Below are positions 1-7,024 of a stretch of 10,586 nucleotides of DNA, piece by piece. Position numbers and translations under genes: made by a program. Where the stretch lies: assembly GCA_946479405.1 (NCBI GenBank), contig CAMLGD010000108.1, forward strand, positions 1 to 10,586, given 5' to 3'. Every line of letters starts with the position of its first letter. Within the stretch, counting starts at the first letter, position 1. The DNA comes from an uncultured Vogesella sp. GTDB lineage: Bacteria > Pseudomonadota > Gammaproteobacteria > Burkholderiales > Chromobacteriaceae. Under the pieces are notes generated by a model that worked only from the letters and a program-made list of their open reading frames with translations, had not been told where the DNA came from and did not search any database.

Positions 1-858
1 GGCGAGCTGCAGATCCATGAGTCTGCACTGCGCGATATCGTGCGCTATTACACGCGAGAGGCAGGTGTACGTAGTCTGGATCGCGAGATTGCCAAAATTT
101 GCCGCAAGGTGGTGACCGTGCAATCGAAGAAAAAGACTGCCGGTACCAGCAAAACGCTGGTGAATGCCAAGAACCTGGAGAAGTATCTGGGGGTGCACCG
201 CTTCGACTTCGGTCTGGCGGAGGAAGAAAACCGTATCGGCCAGGTGACCGGCTTGGCGTGGACCGAGGTGGGGGGCGAGTTGCTTACCATCGAAGCTGTG
301 GCGTTGCCGGGCAAGGGTAATATCATCCGTACCGGCCAGCTGGGCGAGGTGATGCAGGAGTCGATCACCGCAGCGATGAGCGTGGTGCGCAGCCGTGCCA
401 GTCAGCTTGGCATCAAGCCAGACTTTTACGAGAAGCACGATATGCACATCCACGTGCCGGAGGGGGCTACGCCCAAGGATGGCCCGTCTGCAGGCATTGC
501 CATGACCACGGCGCTGGTTTCGGTACTGACCGGCAACCCGGTGCGTGCGGACGTTGCCATGACGGGGGAAATTACCCTGCGTGGCGAAGTGCTGCCGATT
601 GGCGGTCTGAAAGAAAAACTGCTGGCGGCGCAACGCGGTGGCATCAAACGTGCGTTGATCCCCAAGGGCAATGTGAAGGATCTGGTGGAAATTCCAGCTA
701 ATATCAAGAACAAGCTGGAAATTTTACCGGTGAAGTGGATTGATGAAGTTTTGGCATTGGCTCTTGAGCGTGAACCCGAGCCTTTGACGGCTGAAATGGC
801 CGCCATTGCTACGCCTGTTGGTGATCCCGCGACAGCGCCAGTGCAAATGACGCATTAA
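1..858 (+). CDS. lon: ATP-dependent protease Lon, C-terminal part (5' end outside window)
   Basis: This is the C-terminal 285 residues of Lon, open from base 1 in frame 1, so the start and the AAA+ ATPase motifs lie upstream of the window. Lon is a cytoplasmic serine protease that unfolds and degrades damaged and regulatory proteins. The visible part holds the end of the ATPase region (a [19 protein letters not shown] segment near residues 14–28) and the complete protease domain. The Ser–Lys dyad is present: the serine in PKDGPSAG is encoded at 487–489 and the lysine in GGLKEK at 616–618. Their 43-residue spacing equals that between Ser679 and Lys722 of E. coli Lon. After the conserved core there is a roughly 30-residue tail rich in Pro, Ala and Thr. 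The stop codon lies inside an 11-bp tandem repeat. hupB follows 174 bases later with its own promoter. Identity is very secure. Confidence 0.97.
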   Translation, partial: GELQIHESALRDIVRYYTREAGVRSLDREIAKICRKVVTVQSKKKTAGTSKTLVNAKNLEKYLGVHRFDFGLAEEENRIGQVTGLAWTEVGGELLTIEAVALPGKGNIIRTGQLGEVMQESITAAMSVVRSRASQLGIKPDFYEKHDMHIHVPEGATPKDGPSAGIAMTTALVSVLTGNPVRADVAMTGEITLRGEVLPIGGLKEKLLAAQRGGIKRALIPKGNVKDLVEIPANIKNKLEILPVKWIDEVLALALEREPEPLTAEMAAIATPVGDPATAPVQMTH

Positions 859-867
859 TGACGCATT
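846..867. repeat. Perfect 11-bp tandem duplication spanning the lon stop codon
   Basis: AATGACGCATT occurs twice back to back, at 846–856 and 857–867. The first copy encodes the end of Lon (Met-Thr-His) and the TAA stop straddles the junction. A short slippage duplication is the simplest reading. The unit length is not a multiple of three, so losing one copy would still leave the same in-frame stop sequence. Confidence 0.8.
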
Positions 868-947
868 GTTTTGATTTGCCAGAGAAAGCGCGCTAGCATC
901 GGCTTCCTGAGGGGCTGGAAACATACCAATACCCCGCTGGAAGCCGC

Positions 948-977
948 TTGACACAAGGATTTTGGCCTTGCTATAAA
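948..977 (+). promoter_or_regulatory. Sigma70-type promoter of hupB
   Basis: A perfect -35 hexamer TTGACA (948–953) is followed after 18 bases by TATAAA (972–977), a five-of-six match to the -10 consensus. Transcription would start near 984, giving an untranslated leader of about 50 bases before the GTG start of hupB at 1033. This is the best promoter match in the window, which suits an abundant nucleoid protein. Confidence 0.75.
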
Positions 978-1032
978 GCTAGCGGTTTTATTCAGTACTC
1001 CGTACACCGAGAACGACGAAAGGGGACTTAAC

Positions 1033-1302
1033 GTGAACAAGTCTGAACTGATTGACGCGATCGCCGCCAAGGCAGACATTTCCAAAGCAGCTGCCGGCAA
1101 GGCGCTGGACGGCATGATTGATGCCGTTGCTGACGCACTGAAGTCCGGCGACACTGTCACCGTTGTAGGCTTTGGTACTTTCTACGTTGGCGAACGTGCC
1201 GAACGTAGTGGTCGTAACCCGAAGACCGGCGAGACCATCACCATTGCTGCTGCCAAGTCTCCGAAATTCCGCGCCGGCAAGGCTCTGAAAGACGCTCTGT
1301 AA
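1033..1302 (+). CDS. hupB: DNA-binding protein HU, beta-type
   Basis: This 89-residue protein has the normal length of bacterial HU. HU is a small basic dimer that bends and compacts DNA in the nucleoid and assists replication, repair and transcription. The N-terminal helical half ([18 protein letters not shown] onward) forms the dimer core. The FGTF motif is at residues 47–50, and the arm tip carries RNPKTG at 61–66, with Pro63 as the intercalating proline. The start is GTG at 1033, supported by AGGGG at 1021–1025 with a seven-base spacer. The position directly after lon is the arrangement seen in many proteobacteria, which supports the hupB name over hupA. A strong promoter lies upstream and an intrinsic terminator downstream, so it is probably transcribed alone. 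Confidence 0.96.
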   Translation: MNKSELIDAIAAKADISKAAAGKALDGMIDAVADALKSGDTVTVVGFGTFYVGERAERSGRNPKTGETITIAAAKSPKFRAGKALKDAL

Positions 1303-1389
1303 TTGCCTGGCCCGGTAAGCGTTCGGATGGCGATGTCGTCCGACAGTCTGGCCGGGGCTTGCTGGTCACGAGGCTCCATCAGATAACAT

Positions 1390-1425
1390 ACAAGGTGAAC
1401 GGCCCGCCGTTCACCTTGTTCTTTT
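1390..1425 (+). terminator. Rho-independent terminator of hupB
   Basis: A perfect 13-bp stem (ACAAGGTGAACGG paired with its complement at 1407–1419) closes a four-base CCCG loop and is followed by a T-rich stretch (TGTTCTTTT). It lies 88 bases after the hupB stop and only about 20 bases before the ppiD ATG. Most hupB transcripts should therefore end here, and ppiD must rely on readthrough or on a promoter that I could not identify clearly. The rest of the 1303–1442 spacer shows only weak, competing GC-rich pairings and no tRNA. Confidence 0.85.
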
Positions 1426-1442
1426 GTAAGACCCCATACGCC

Positions 1443-3269
1443 ATGTTTGATTTCGTCCATAACAACAACGCTGCCATCAAGATCATCCTGGGGGCGGTTG
1501 CCCTGACTTTCGTCGGCTTTGGCGTGGGCAGCTACACTGCTGCGGTTGATGATCCATACCTGGCCAAGGTTGGGGATGCCAAGATTTACAAGCGTGATGT
1601 CGAGCGCCAGATGCAGGATCAGCCGGCCAATGCGGCATCGCGCCAGGCTGTGCTGGAAAACCTGATCCGTCAGGAAATGCTGCTGGCAGAGGCTCGTAGC
1701 TCGCACCTGGCGGTGTCGCCGGCGCAGCTGCGTGCGGTGATAGCCGGTGTGCCCGGCTTTCAAGAGGGGGGCAAGTTCAGCCCGGCCCGCTATCAGGAGT
1801 TTCTGGCGGCACGCAATATGAATGCTGCTACCTTTGAGGCGCAGGTAAGCCGCGATCTGCTGCTGCAAGCTCAGGTGGCGCCGTTTCTGAATGGCCAGTT
1901 TGTCTCCCGCACCCTGCAGACGCGCATGGCGGCGATGATGACCGAGGCGCGTGATGTGCGCCAACTGGTGCTGAAGCCGGAACAGTTTGCTGCCAGCGTG
2001 AAGCTGGACGATGCCATGCTCAAGGCCTATTACGAGGCCAACCTCAAGCGCTTCAAGGCCGAGGAAACCGTCAAGCTGGATTACGTGCTGCTGTCACAGG
2101 CGCAGCTGGCGCAGGGTGTGCAGGTCAGCGATGCCGATGCCAAGGCCTACTTCGACAAGAATAGTGCCGAGTTCGGTGGCGAGCAGCGCGATGTGTCCCA
2201 TATTCTGCTTACGGTGAGCAAGGGTGCCCCCGCGGCCGAGAAGGCCAAGGTCAAGGCGGAGGCGGAGGCGATTCTCAAGCAGCTGCGCGCCAATCCTGCA
2301 CAGTTTGCCGACATCGCCAAGGCCAGGTCCCAGGATCCGGGTTCTGCGGCCAACGGTGGTGATCTGGGCATGTTCGGTCACGGTGCCATGACCAAGCCGT
2401 TTGAGGACGTGGCCTTCCGCATGCAGAAAGGCCAGATCAGCGAAGTGGTGGAAACCGAGTATGGCTACCACATCCTGAAGCTCAACGACATCAAGGGTGT
2501 TGATTTCGAGGCGCAGAAGCCGGCGGTGATTGCCAAGCTGCAGCAGCAGAAGGCGGCGGCACAATTCCGTAGCAGTGCCGAGAAACTGGCGGAGATTGCC
2601 TACCAGCAGGGTGACTCGCTGAAGGGGTTGGAAGCCCTGGGGCTGACTGTGCAACACAGTGATGCGCTGCCGCGTAGCGGTAAGGCTGGCGACGCGGTGC
2701 TGGGAAACCGCAAGCTGCTGGATGCTGCGTTCAGCGATGACGTGCTGAAGGGTAAGCACAATAGCGAGCCAGTGGATCTGGGGAACAACACGCTGGCGGT
2801 GGTGCGCATGGCCGAACATCAGTCGGCACGGCAGAAACCGCTGGCCGAAGTGTCGGAACAGGTGAAAGCGGAGCTGTTGGCGCGTGAAGGTGGCAAGTTG
2901 GCCGCGCAGCGTGGCCAGGCACTGTTGGCAGAACTGAAGGCCGGCAAGGGGGCGGATGCGCAAGCCTGGAGTGCCAGCCAGTCGCTGTCACGCCGCGCAC
3001 CGGGTCAGGTGCCACCGGGTGATGTGCGTGCCATCTTTGCTGTGGCGGGCAAGCAACTGCCGGGCTTTGCCGGCCTTAAGCGCGATAGCGGCGAGTTTGT
3101 CATCTATCGGGTGGACAAGGTACAGGCAGCGCAGGCGCTCAGCCCGGCGGAGGCTAACCAGCTGGGTGGTCTGCTGTCCGAGCTGTCGGCCAACAATATG
3201 TTGGTTGCGTATCTGGAACAGCTGCGCCAGAAGCACAAGGTGCTGATCAACCAGACGCCGGCTGAATGA
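1443..3269 (+). CDS. ppiD: Peptidyl-prolyl isomerase PpiD / SurA N-domain membrane chaperone
   Basis: This 608-residue protein matches PpiD, an inner-membrane-anchored periplasmic folding factor that acts near the Sec translocon on newly exported proteins. The N terminus (MFDFVHNNN) is typical of the family. It is followed by one hydrophobic anchor at about residues 12–31 with few positive charges, then a long SurA-N-like chaperone region. A parvulin-type domain spans about residues 249–350, from RDVSHILL through the NGGDLGMF core to YGYHILKL. A second, degenerate PpiC-like region follows before the C terminus. I chose the ATG at 1443 because the anchor follows directly; the frame stays open upstream to a TTG at 1359, but that would translate through the hupB terminator. 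The Shine-Dalgarno sequence before 1443 is poor (TAAG at 1427–1430 with a 12-base spacer). The stop codon abuts the terminator shared with sodB. Confidence 0.93.
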   Translation: MFDFVHNNNAAIKIILGAVALTFVGFGVGSYTAAVDDPYLAKVGDAKIYKRDVERQMQDQPANAASRQAVLENLIRQEMLLAEARSSHLAVSPAQLRAVIAGVPGFQEGGKFSPARYQEFLAARNMNAATFEAQVSRDLLLQAQVAPFLNGQFVSRTLQTRMAAMMTEARDVRQLVLKPEQFAASVKLDDAMLKAYYEANLKRFKAEETVKLDYVLLSQAQLAQGVQVSDADAKAYFDKNSAEFGGEQRDVSHILLTVSKGAPAAEKAKVKAEAEAILKQLRANPAQFADIAKARSQDPGSAANGGDLGMFGHGAMTKPFEDVAFRMQKGQISEVVETEYGYHILKLNDIKGVDFEAQKPAVIAKLQQQKAAAQFRSSAEKLAEIAYQQGDSLKGLEALGLTVQHSDALPRSGKAGDAVLGNRKLLDAAFSDDVLKGKHNSEPVDLGNNTLAVVRMAEHQSARQKPLAEVSEQVKAELLAREGGKLAAQRGQALLAELKAGKGADAQAWSASQSLSRRAPGQVPPGDVRAIFAVAGKQLPGFAGLKRDSGEFVIYRVDKVQAAQALSPAEANQLGGLLSELSANNMLVAYLEQLRQKHKVLINQTPAE

Positions 3270-3296
3270 AAAAAGGCCCCGCAAGGGGCCTTTTTT
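3269..3296. terminator. Bidirectional terminator between ppiD and sodB
   Basis: The stem GGCCCC (3275–3280) pairs with GGGGCC (3285–3290) around a GCAA loop, flanked by A6 on the left and T6 on the right. Read on either strand it is a GC stem followed by a run of T, so it can end both the plus-strand ppiD transcript and the minus-strand sodB transcript. It starts at the last base of the ppiD stop codon. Confidence 0.92.
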
Positions 3297-3313
3297 ATTG
3301 CTCGGCTGATGGA

Positions 3314-3904
3314 TTAGGCGGCAAAGTTCTGGGCTACGAAGTCCCAGTTCACCAGCTTCCAGAAGCCTTCCATGTAGTTCGGGCGGCTGTTGCGGTAGTC
3401 GATGTAGTAAGCGTGTTCCCACACGTCGCAAGTCAGCAGCGCTTTCTTGTCGGTGGTCAGCGGGGTGGCGGCGTTGCTGGTGGAAACCAGGTCCAGGCTG
3501 CCATCGGCACCTTTCACCAGCCAGGCCCAACCGGAGCCGAAAGTGCCAACGGCACAGGCGGCAAACGCTTTCTTGAATTCGTCGAACGAGCCCCACTTGG
3601 CGTTGATGGCGTCAGCCAGTGCGCCAGCCGGTTTGCGCTCTTCGCCGGCCGCATTCGGGGCCAGACCGAACCAGTAGAAGGTGTGGTTCCACACCTGGGC
3701 GGCGTTGTTGAAGATGCCGCCGGAGGATTTCTTCACGATCTCTTCCAGGGAGGCGTTCTCGAACTCGGTGCCCTTGATCAGGTTATTCAGGTTGGTAACG
3801 TAGGTCTGGTGATGCTTGCCGTAGTGGAATTCCAGGGTTTCTTTGGAAATGATCGGCGCCAGGGCATCCAGGGCGTACGGGAGTTCGGGCAGTTTGTGTT
3901 CCAT
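3314..3904 (-). CDS. sodB: Superoxide dismutase, iron type
   Basis: This 196-residue cytoplasmic enzyme converts superoxide to hydrogen peroxide and oxygen. All four metal ligands are present: His27 (in [12 protein letters not shown]), His74 (in QVWNHTFYW), Asp160 and His164 (in [13 protein letters not shown]). Gln70 in the NNAAQVWNH stretch sits where iron-type enzymes carry their active-site glutamine, favouring Fe over Mn, although sequence alone cannot exclude cambialism. The frame is open upstream to an ATG at 3937, but the start at 3904 gives the usual SodB N terminus ([17 protein letters not shown]) and has GGAGAG at 3909–3914 before it with good spacing. The gene converges on ppiD and diverges from the flavoprotein gene at 4020. 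Confidence 0.97.
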   Translation of the reverse strand: MEHKLPELPYALDALAPIISKETLEFHYGKHHQTYVTNLNNLIKGTEFENASLEEIVKKSSGGIFNNAAQVWNHTFYWFGLAPNAAGEERKPAGALADAINAKWGSFDEFKKAFAACAVGTFGSGWAWLVKGADGSLDLVSTSNAATPLTTDKKALLTCDVWEHAYYIDYRNSRPNYMEGFWKLVNWDFVAQNFAA

Positions 3905-3929
3905 CGTGCTCTCCAGGGTTGAAAAGTAA

Positions 3930-3945
3930 AACAGCATGCGCTGTT
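3930..3945. repeat. Inverted repeat in the sodB leader region
   Basis: AACAGC and GCTGTT are separated by four bases (ATGC). The element lies 26 bases upstream of the sodB ATG. It could be an operator or form a small hairpin in the sodB leader. The arms are short enough for chance to remain possible. Confidence 0.4.
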
Positions 3946-3955
3946 AGACCGTTGA

Positions 3956-3984
3956 AGTTTACTGTAATTGGGCGAATGCGCCAA
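3956..3984 (-). promoter_or_regulatory. Candidate sodB promoter
   Basis: On the minus strand TTGGCG (3984–3979) is followed after 17 bases by TAAACT (3961–3956). The -10 matches four of six consensus bases and the -35 only three of six, so this is a weak call. It would start transcription near 3949 and place the 3930–3945 inverted repeat just after the start site. The 3966–3986 inverted repeat would overlap the -35 box and spacer. Confidence 0.3.
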
Positions 3985-3986
3985 TT
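3966..3986. repeat. Inverted repeat between sodB and the flavoprotein gene
   Basis: AATTGG (3966–3971) and CCAATT (3981–3986) are separated by nine bases (GCGAATGCG). The 21-base length and symmetric arms are typical of a dimeric-regulator operator, and it lies in the middle of the 115-base divergent region where it could affect both genes. No regulator family can be named from the sequence. Confidence 0.45.
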
Positions 3987-4019
3987 GTTGACCAAATCAC
4001 TAGACTAAAGGTTCTGGGT

Positions 4020-5192
4020 GTGCATTTCGATGTCATTGTCTTGGGTGCCGGCGCGGCTGGCATGATGTGTGCAGCGACCGCGGGCCAGCGTGGGCGCCGG
4101 GTGCTGCTACTGGATCACGCCGAGAAACTGGCGGAAAAAATCCGCATTTCCGGCGGCGGACGCAGCAATTTCACCAATCTGCAGGCTCGGCACGACTGCT
4201 ACGTGTCGGACAATCCCAATTTTTGCCGTTCGGCGCTGGCGCAATACACCGCCCGTGACTTTATCGCGCTGGTGGAGCGCTATGGCATTGCCTACCACGA
4301 AAAAAAGCTCGGCCAGCTGTTTTGTGATGATAGCAGCCAGCAGATTATCGACATGCTGGATAGCGAATGCCGTGCAGCCAATGTCGACCGCCGCATGGGC
4401 GTGCGTATCGAGCAGGTTGGCCGCAGCGAGGCCGGTTTTGTGGTGAGTAGCTCGCTCGGCAGTTTCAGTGCCGAGTCGCTGGTGGTGGCCACCGGCGGGC
4501 TGTCCATCCCGCAGATCGGTGCCACGCCGCTGGGTTACCAGCTCGCCGAGCAATTCGGCCTGCCGCTGACGCCGCTGGCGCCAGCGCTGGTGCCGCTGAC
4601 CTTCCATGTGGACGATGCCGAGCGCTTTGCACCGCTGGCCGGGGTGTCGCTGGATGCCGAGGTGCGCATCGGCAAGGTGCGGTTCCGTGAGAATGTGCTG
4701 TTCACTCACAAGGGCCTGTCCGGGCCGGCGATCCTGCAGATTTCCAGCTACTGGCAGCCGGGGCAGGAAATCATTATCGACCTGTTGCCGGATATCGACG
4801 CCGACGCCTGGCTGGAGGAGCGTGCCGGCAGCGAGCAACTGCTGGCCAATGCCATGGGCGAGCTGGGCTGGCCGAAGCGCTTTGCCGACGCTTGGCTGGC
4901 GGCGCAGGAGGCGAATGTGCGCGGCAAGGAGCTGGCACCGAAGAAGCGTCGCCAGCTAGCCGAGACACTGCATAACTGGCGGGTACTGCCCAATGGCACC
5001 CAGGGCTACAAGAAGGCCGAAGTCACCCGTGGTGGCGTATCCACTAAGGCGCTGTCGTCCAAGACCATGATGGCCAACGATGTGCCTGGGCTGTACTTCA
5101 TCGGCGAGGTGGTAGATATCACCGGCTGGCTGGGTGGTTACAACTTTCAATGGGCGTGGTCTTCCGGCTTTGTTGCCGGCAAAAACTGCTAG
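4020..5192 (+). CDS. FAD-dependent oxidoreductase, YhiN/HI0933 family flavoprotein
   Basis: This 390-residue protein belongs to the HI0933/YhiN group of putative flavoproteins (BaiN-like), whose physiological substrate is generally not established. The N terminus is a classic dinucleotide-binding fold: DVIVLGAGAAG with GxGxxG at residues 9–14, and an acidic residue (Asp32) at the end of the second strand. The family signature GGGRSNFTN follows at residues 45–53. A second FAD-contact segment (about residues 355–386) contains GLYFIGE, TGWLGGYN and WAWSSGFVAG. No membrane segment or signal peptide is seen, so it should be cytoplasmic. The start is GTG at 4020, preceded by AAAGG at 4007–4011. It is divergent from sodB, which hints at a redox link, but that is only context. 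A probable dnaB promoter overlaps its stop codon. Confidence 0.9.
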   Translation: MHFDVIVLGAGAAGMMCAATAGQRGRRVLLLDHAEKLAEKIRISGGGRSNFTNLQARHDCYVSDNPNFCRSALAQYTARDFIALVERYGIAYHEKKLGQLFCDDSSQQIIDMLDSECRAANVDRRMGVRIEQVGRSEAGFVVSSSLGSFSAESLVVATGGLSIPQIGATPLGYQLAEQFGLPLTPLAPALVPLTFHVDDAERFAPLAGVSLDAEVRIGKVRFRENVLFTHKGLSGPAILQISSYWQPGQEIIIDLLPDIDADAWLEERAGSEQLLANAMGELGWPKRFADAWLAAQEANVRGKELAPKKRRQLAETLHNWRVLPNGTQGYKKAEVTRGGVSTKALSSKTMMANDVPGLYFIGEVVDITGWLGGYNFQWAWSSGFVAGKNC

Positions 5193-5195
5193 AAT
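5169..5195 (+). promoter_or_regulatory. Candidate extended -10 promoter of dnaB
   Basis: TGCTAGAAT at 5187–5195 combines an extended -10 TG with TAGAAT, a five-of-six match to the -10 consensus. The -35 region is poor (TTTGTT at 5169–5174, 15-base spacer). Transcription would start near 5202, about 66 bases before the dnaB ATG. The TAG of the -10 box is also the flavoprotein stop codon. Confidence 0.45.
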
Positions 5196-5218
5196 CACGC
5201 TTCTTCAGTTTCTTCCTT

Positions 5219-5242
5219 CAGGGTTGGCCGCGGTCAGCCCTG
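5219..5242. repeat. Hairpin in the dnaB leader, related to the intergenic GGCCGC palindromes
   Basis: CAGGGTTGGCC can pair with GGTCAGCCCTG across a GC centre, with two G-U type positions. The 12 bases AGGGTTGGCCGC (5220–5231) recur exactly at 6685–6696 in the palindrome after dnaB. It is not followed by a T-run, so it is not a convincing terminator. It could be a leader structure in the dnaB mRNA. Confidence 0.5.
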
Positions 5243-5267
5243 TCCTGATTTCCGACTGCCAGGTGTT

Positions 5268-6671
5268 ATGAGCGAATTCGATATCAACGATGCGAGCGTC
5301 AGTGCCATCCGCACGCCGCCGCACTCCATCGAGGCCGAGCAATCGGTGCTGGGTGGCCTGCTGCTGGACAACAGCTCGTGGGAAAAAATCGCCGACCTGC
5401 TGACCGATGGCGACTTCTACCGTCACGACCACCGACTGATCTTCAAGCACATGGCGCGCATGGTGGACATGGCGCGCCCGGCCGACGTGGTGACCGTGTC
5501 CGAAAGCCTGGACAAGAGCAACGAGCTGGCCAGCATCGGTGGCATTGCCTACCTGGCCTCGCTGGCGCAGAACACGCCGTCTGCGGCCAACATCCGCCGC
5601 TATGCCGAGATCGTGCGCGAGCGTTCCATCATGCGGGCGCTGGCGCAGGTGGGTACCGAGATCGCCGAGGCGGCCTACAACCCGCAGGGCCGCGATGCGG
5701 CGCAGCTGCTGGACGATGCCGAAGGCAAGGTGTTCCAGATCGCCGAATCCACCGCCAAGGCCAAGCAGGGCTTCCTGGAAATGCCGGCGCTGCTGAAGGA
5801 AGTGGTGGAGCGCATCGACATGCTGTACAGCCGCGAGAACCCGGACGAAGTGACCGGTATTCCCACCGGCTTTACCGACCTGGACGCCAAGACTTCCGGT
5901 CTGCAGCCGGGTGACCTGATCATCGTCGCCGGTCGCCCGTCGATGGGCAAAACCGCGTTCTCGATGAACATCGCCGAGCACGTGGCGGTGGAAGCGCACC
6001 TGCCGGTGGCGGTGTTCTCCATGGAAATGGGGGGCGCGCAGCTGGTGATGCGTATGCTGGGCTCGGTAGGGCGGCTGGACCAGCACGTGCTGCGTACCGG
6101 CAAGCTGGGTGACGAGGATTGGCAGAAGCTGACCTACGCCATCGGCAAGCTGTCCGAGGCGCCGATGTACATCGACGAAACCCCGGGCCTGACCGCACTG
6201 GAACTGCGTGCCCGTGCCCGCCGCCTGGCGCGGCAGCATGGCGGCAAGCTGGGCCTGATCGTAATCGACTACCTGCAGCTGATGACCGGCTCCGGCCGTG
6301 GCGATAACCGTACCGCCGAACTGGGCGAAATCTCGCGTGGCCTGAAAGGTCTGGCCAAGGAGCTGCAGGTGCCGGTGATTGCGCTGTCGCAGCTGTCGCG
6401 TGCGGTGGAGCAGCGTACCGACAAGCGGCCGATGATGTCCGACTTGCGTGAATCCGGTGCCCTGGAACAGGATGCGGACTTGATCATCTTCATGTACCGC
6501 GACGAGTACTACAACCCGGACTCCCCGGACAAGGGGCTGGCCGAAGCCATTATCGGCAAGCATCGTAACGGCCCGGTGGGCCGGGTACGGCTGGCCTTCA
6601 TCGGCATGTATGCCAAGTTCGACAACGCGGCAGTACACGGCGTGGCCGGCTGGGCAGACGCCGACGGTTAA
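5268..6671 (+). CDS. dnaB: Replicative DNA helicase DnaB
   Basis: This 467-residue protein is the hexameric 5'-to-3' helicase that unwinds DNA at the replication fork and recruits primase. The N-terminal domain begins with PPHSIEAEQSVLGGLL (about residues 17–32), the usual DnaB opening. The RecA-like C-terminal domain has the Walker A motif GRPSMGKT at residues 222–229 (Lys228), the downstream FSMEM segment, the Walker B motif LIVIDYLQL with Asp334, and the late motifs LSQLSRAVEQR and SDLRESGALEQDAD. The length is normal and no intein interrupts the ATPase motifs, a common insertion site in some lineages. The ATG at 5268 has a modest AGG at 5261–5263. A candidate promoter overlaps the preceding gene's stop. 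A 20-bp palindrome follows seven bases after its own stop. Confidence 0.98.
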   Translation: MSEFDINDASVSAIRTPPHSIEAEQSVLGGLLLDNSSWEKIADLLTDGDFYRHDHRLIFKHMARMVDMARPADVVTVSESLDKSNELASIGGIAYLASLAQNTPSAANIRRYAEIVRERSIMRALAQVGTEIAEAAYNPQGRDAAQLLDDAEGKVFQIAESTAKAKQGFLEMPALLKEVVERIDMLYSRENPDEVTGIPTGFTDLDAKTSGLQPGDLIIVAGRPSMGKTAFSMNIAEHVAVEAHLPVAVFSMEMGGAQLVMRMLGSVGRLDQHVLRTGKLGDEDWQKLTYAIGKLSEAPMYIDETPGLTALELRARARRLARQHGGKLGLIVIDYLQLMTGSGRGDNRTAELGEISRGLKGLAKELQVPVIALSQLSRAVEQRTDKRPMMSDLRESGALEQDADLIIFMYRDEYYNPDSPDKGLAEAIIGKHRNGPVGRVRLAFIGMYAKFDNAAVHGVAGWADADG

Positions 6672-6677
6672 TCAGCA

Positions 6678-6697
6678 TGCGGCCAGGGTTGGCCGCA
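6678..6697. repeat. 20-bp intergenic palindrome TGCGGCCA-N4-TGGCCGCA, copy 1
   Basis: The arms TGCGGCCA and TGGCCGCA are exact complements around GGGT. It lies between the dnaB stop and the ferredoxin start. The same arms occur at 7682–7701. It has no T-run after it, so an intrinsic terminator is unlikely. A protein-binding site, a rho-independent processing hairpin or a dispersed genome repeat are possible. Confidence 0.8.
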
Positions 6698-6715
6698 GCA
6701 ACGCAAGGAATGGCG

Positions 6716-7024
6716 ATGAGCTTTTTCGATAAGCATGTATTCATCTGTTGCAACCAGCGCGCCGCCGGCGAGGACTGCTGCAACAACCACGGCGCCAGCG
6801 AGTTGCTGGGCTACATGAAAGACCAGATCAAGGCGCGCGGCCTGGCCGGCGACGGCAAGATCCGCGTCAACAAGGCCGGCTGCCTGGGGCGCTGCGATAA
6901 TGGTCCGGTGATGGTGGTCTACCCGCAGGAGGCCTGGTACACCTTCATCGACAAGGAAGACATCGACGAGATCATCGAGCGCCACATGGTGGCGGGTGAA
7001 GTGGTGGAAAGGCTGAAGATCTGA
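6716..7024 (+). CDS. Thioredoxin-fold [2Fe-2S] ferredoxin
   Basis: This 102-residue protein resembles the small thioredoxin-like [2Fe-2S] ferredoxins (the Aquifex Fd4 / clostridial 2Fe-2S type, also seen as the NuoE-like fold). Candidate cluster ligands are a cysteine from CC at 11–12, one from CC at 21–22, and Cys56 and Cys60 in AGCLGRCDNGP. This spacing agrees well with the four ligands of that family. It would carry single electrons in the cytoplasm; its redox partner is unknown. Upstream in-frame starts exist, including ATG 6710, but AAGGA at 6705–6709 is six bases from the ATG at 6716, which decides the start. Its TGA overlaps the next gene's ATG by one base (TGATG), implying translational coupling to the hydrolase. 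Confidence 0.88.
   Translation: MSFFDKHVFICCNQRAAGEDCCNNHGASELLGYMKDQIKARGLAGDGKIRVNKAGCLGRCDNGPVMVVYPQEAWYTFIDKEDIDEIIERHMVAGEVVERLKI

Noticed and set aside
1359..1389. Possible ppiD promoter TTGCTG with TAACAT.
   Set aside because: The spacer is 19 bases, the -10 matches only four of six positions, and it abuts the terminator stem; too weak to list as a feature.
1359..1442. Upstream TTG extension of ppiD.
   Set aside because: It would be translated through the hupB terminator hairpin and adds 28 residues before the typical PpiD start and membrane anchor.
2094..2963. A 289-codon minus-strand open frame inside ppiD.
   Set aside because: It is antisense to the PpiD chaperone and parvulin regions and has no ribosome-binding site or motif support.
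3266..3922. A 218-codon plus-strand open frame opposite sodB.
   Set aside because: It starts inside the ppiD/sodB terminator and mirrors SodB; no family features are visible.
5205..6638. A 477-codon minus-strand open frame opposite dnaB, slightly longer than dnaB itself.
   Set aside because: It is antisense to an unmistakable DnaB. Its His-, Arg- and Gln-rich composition with no domain motif is what GC-rich codon bias produces on the opposite strand.
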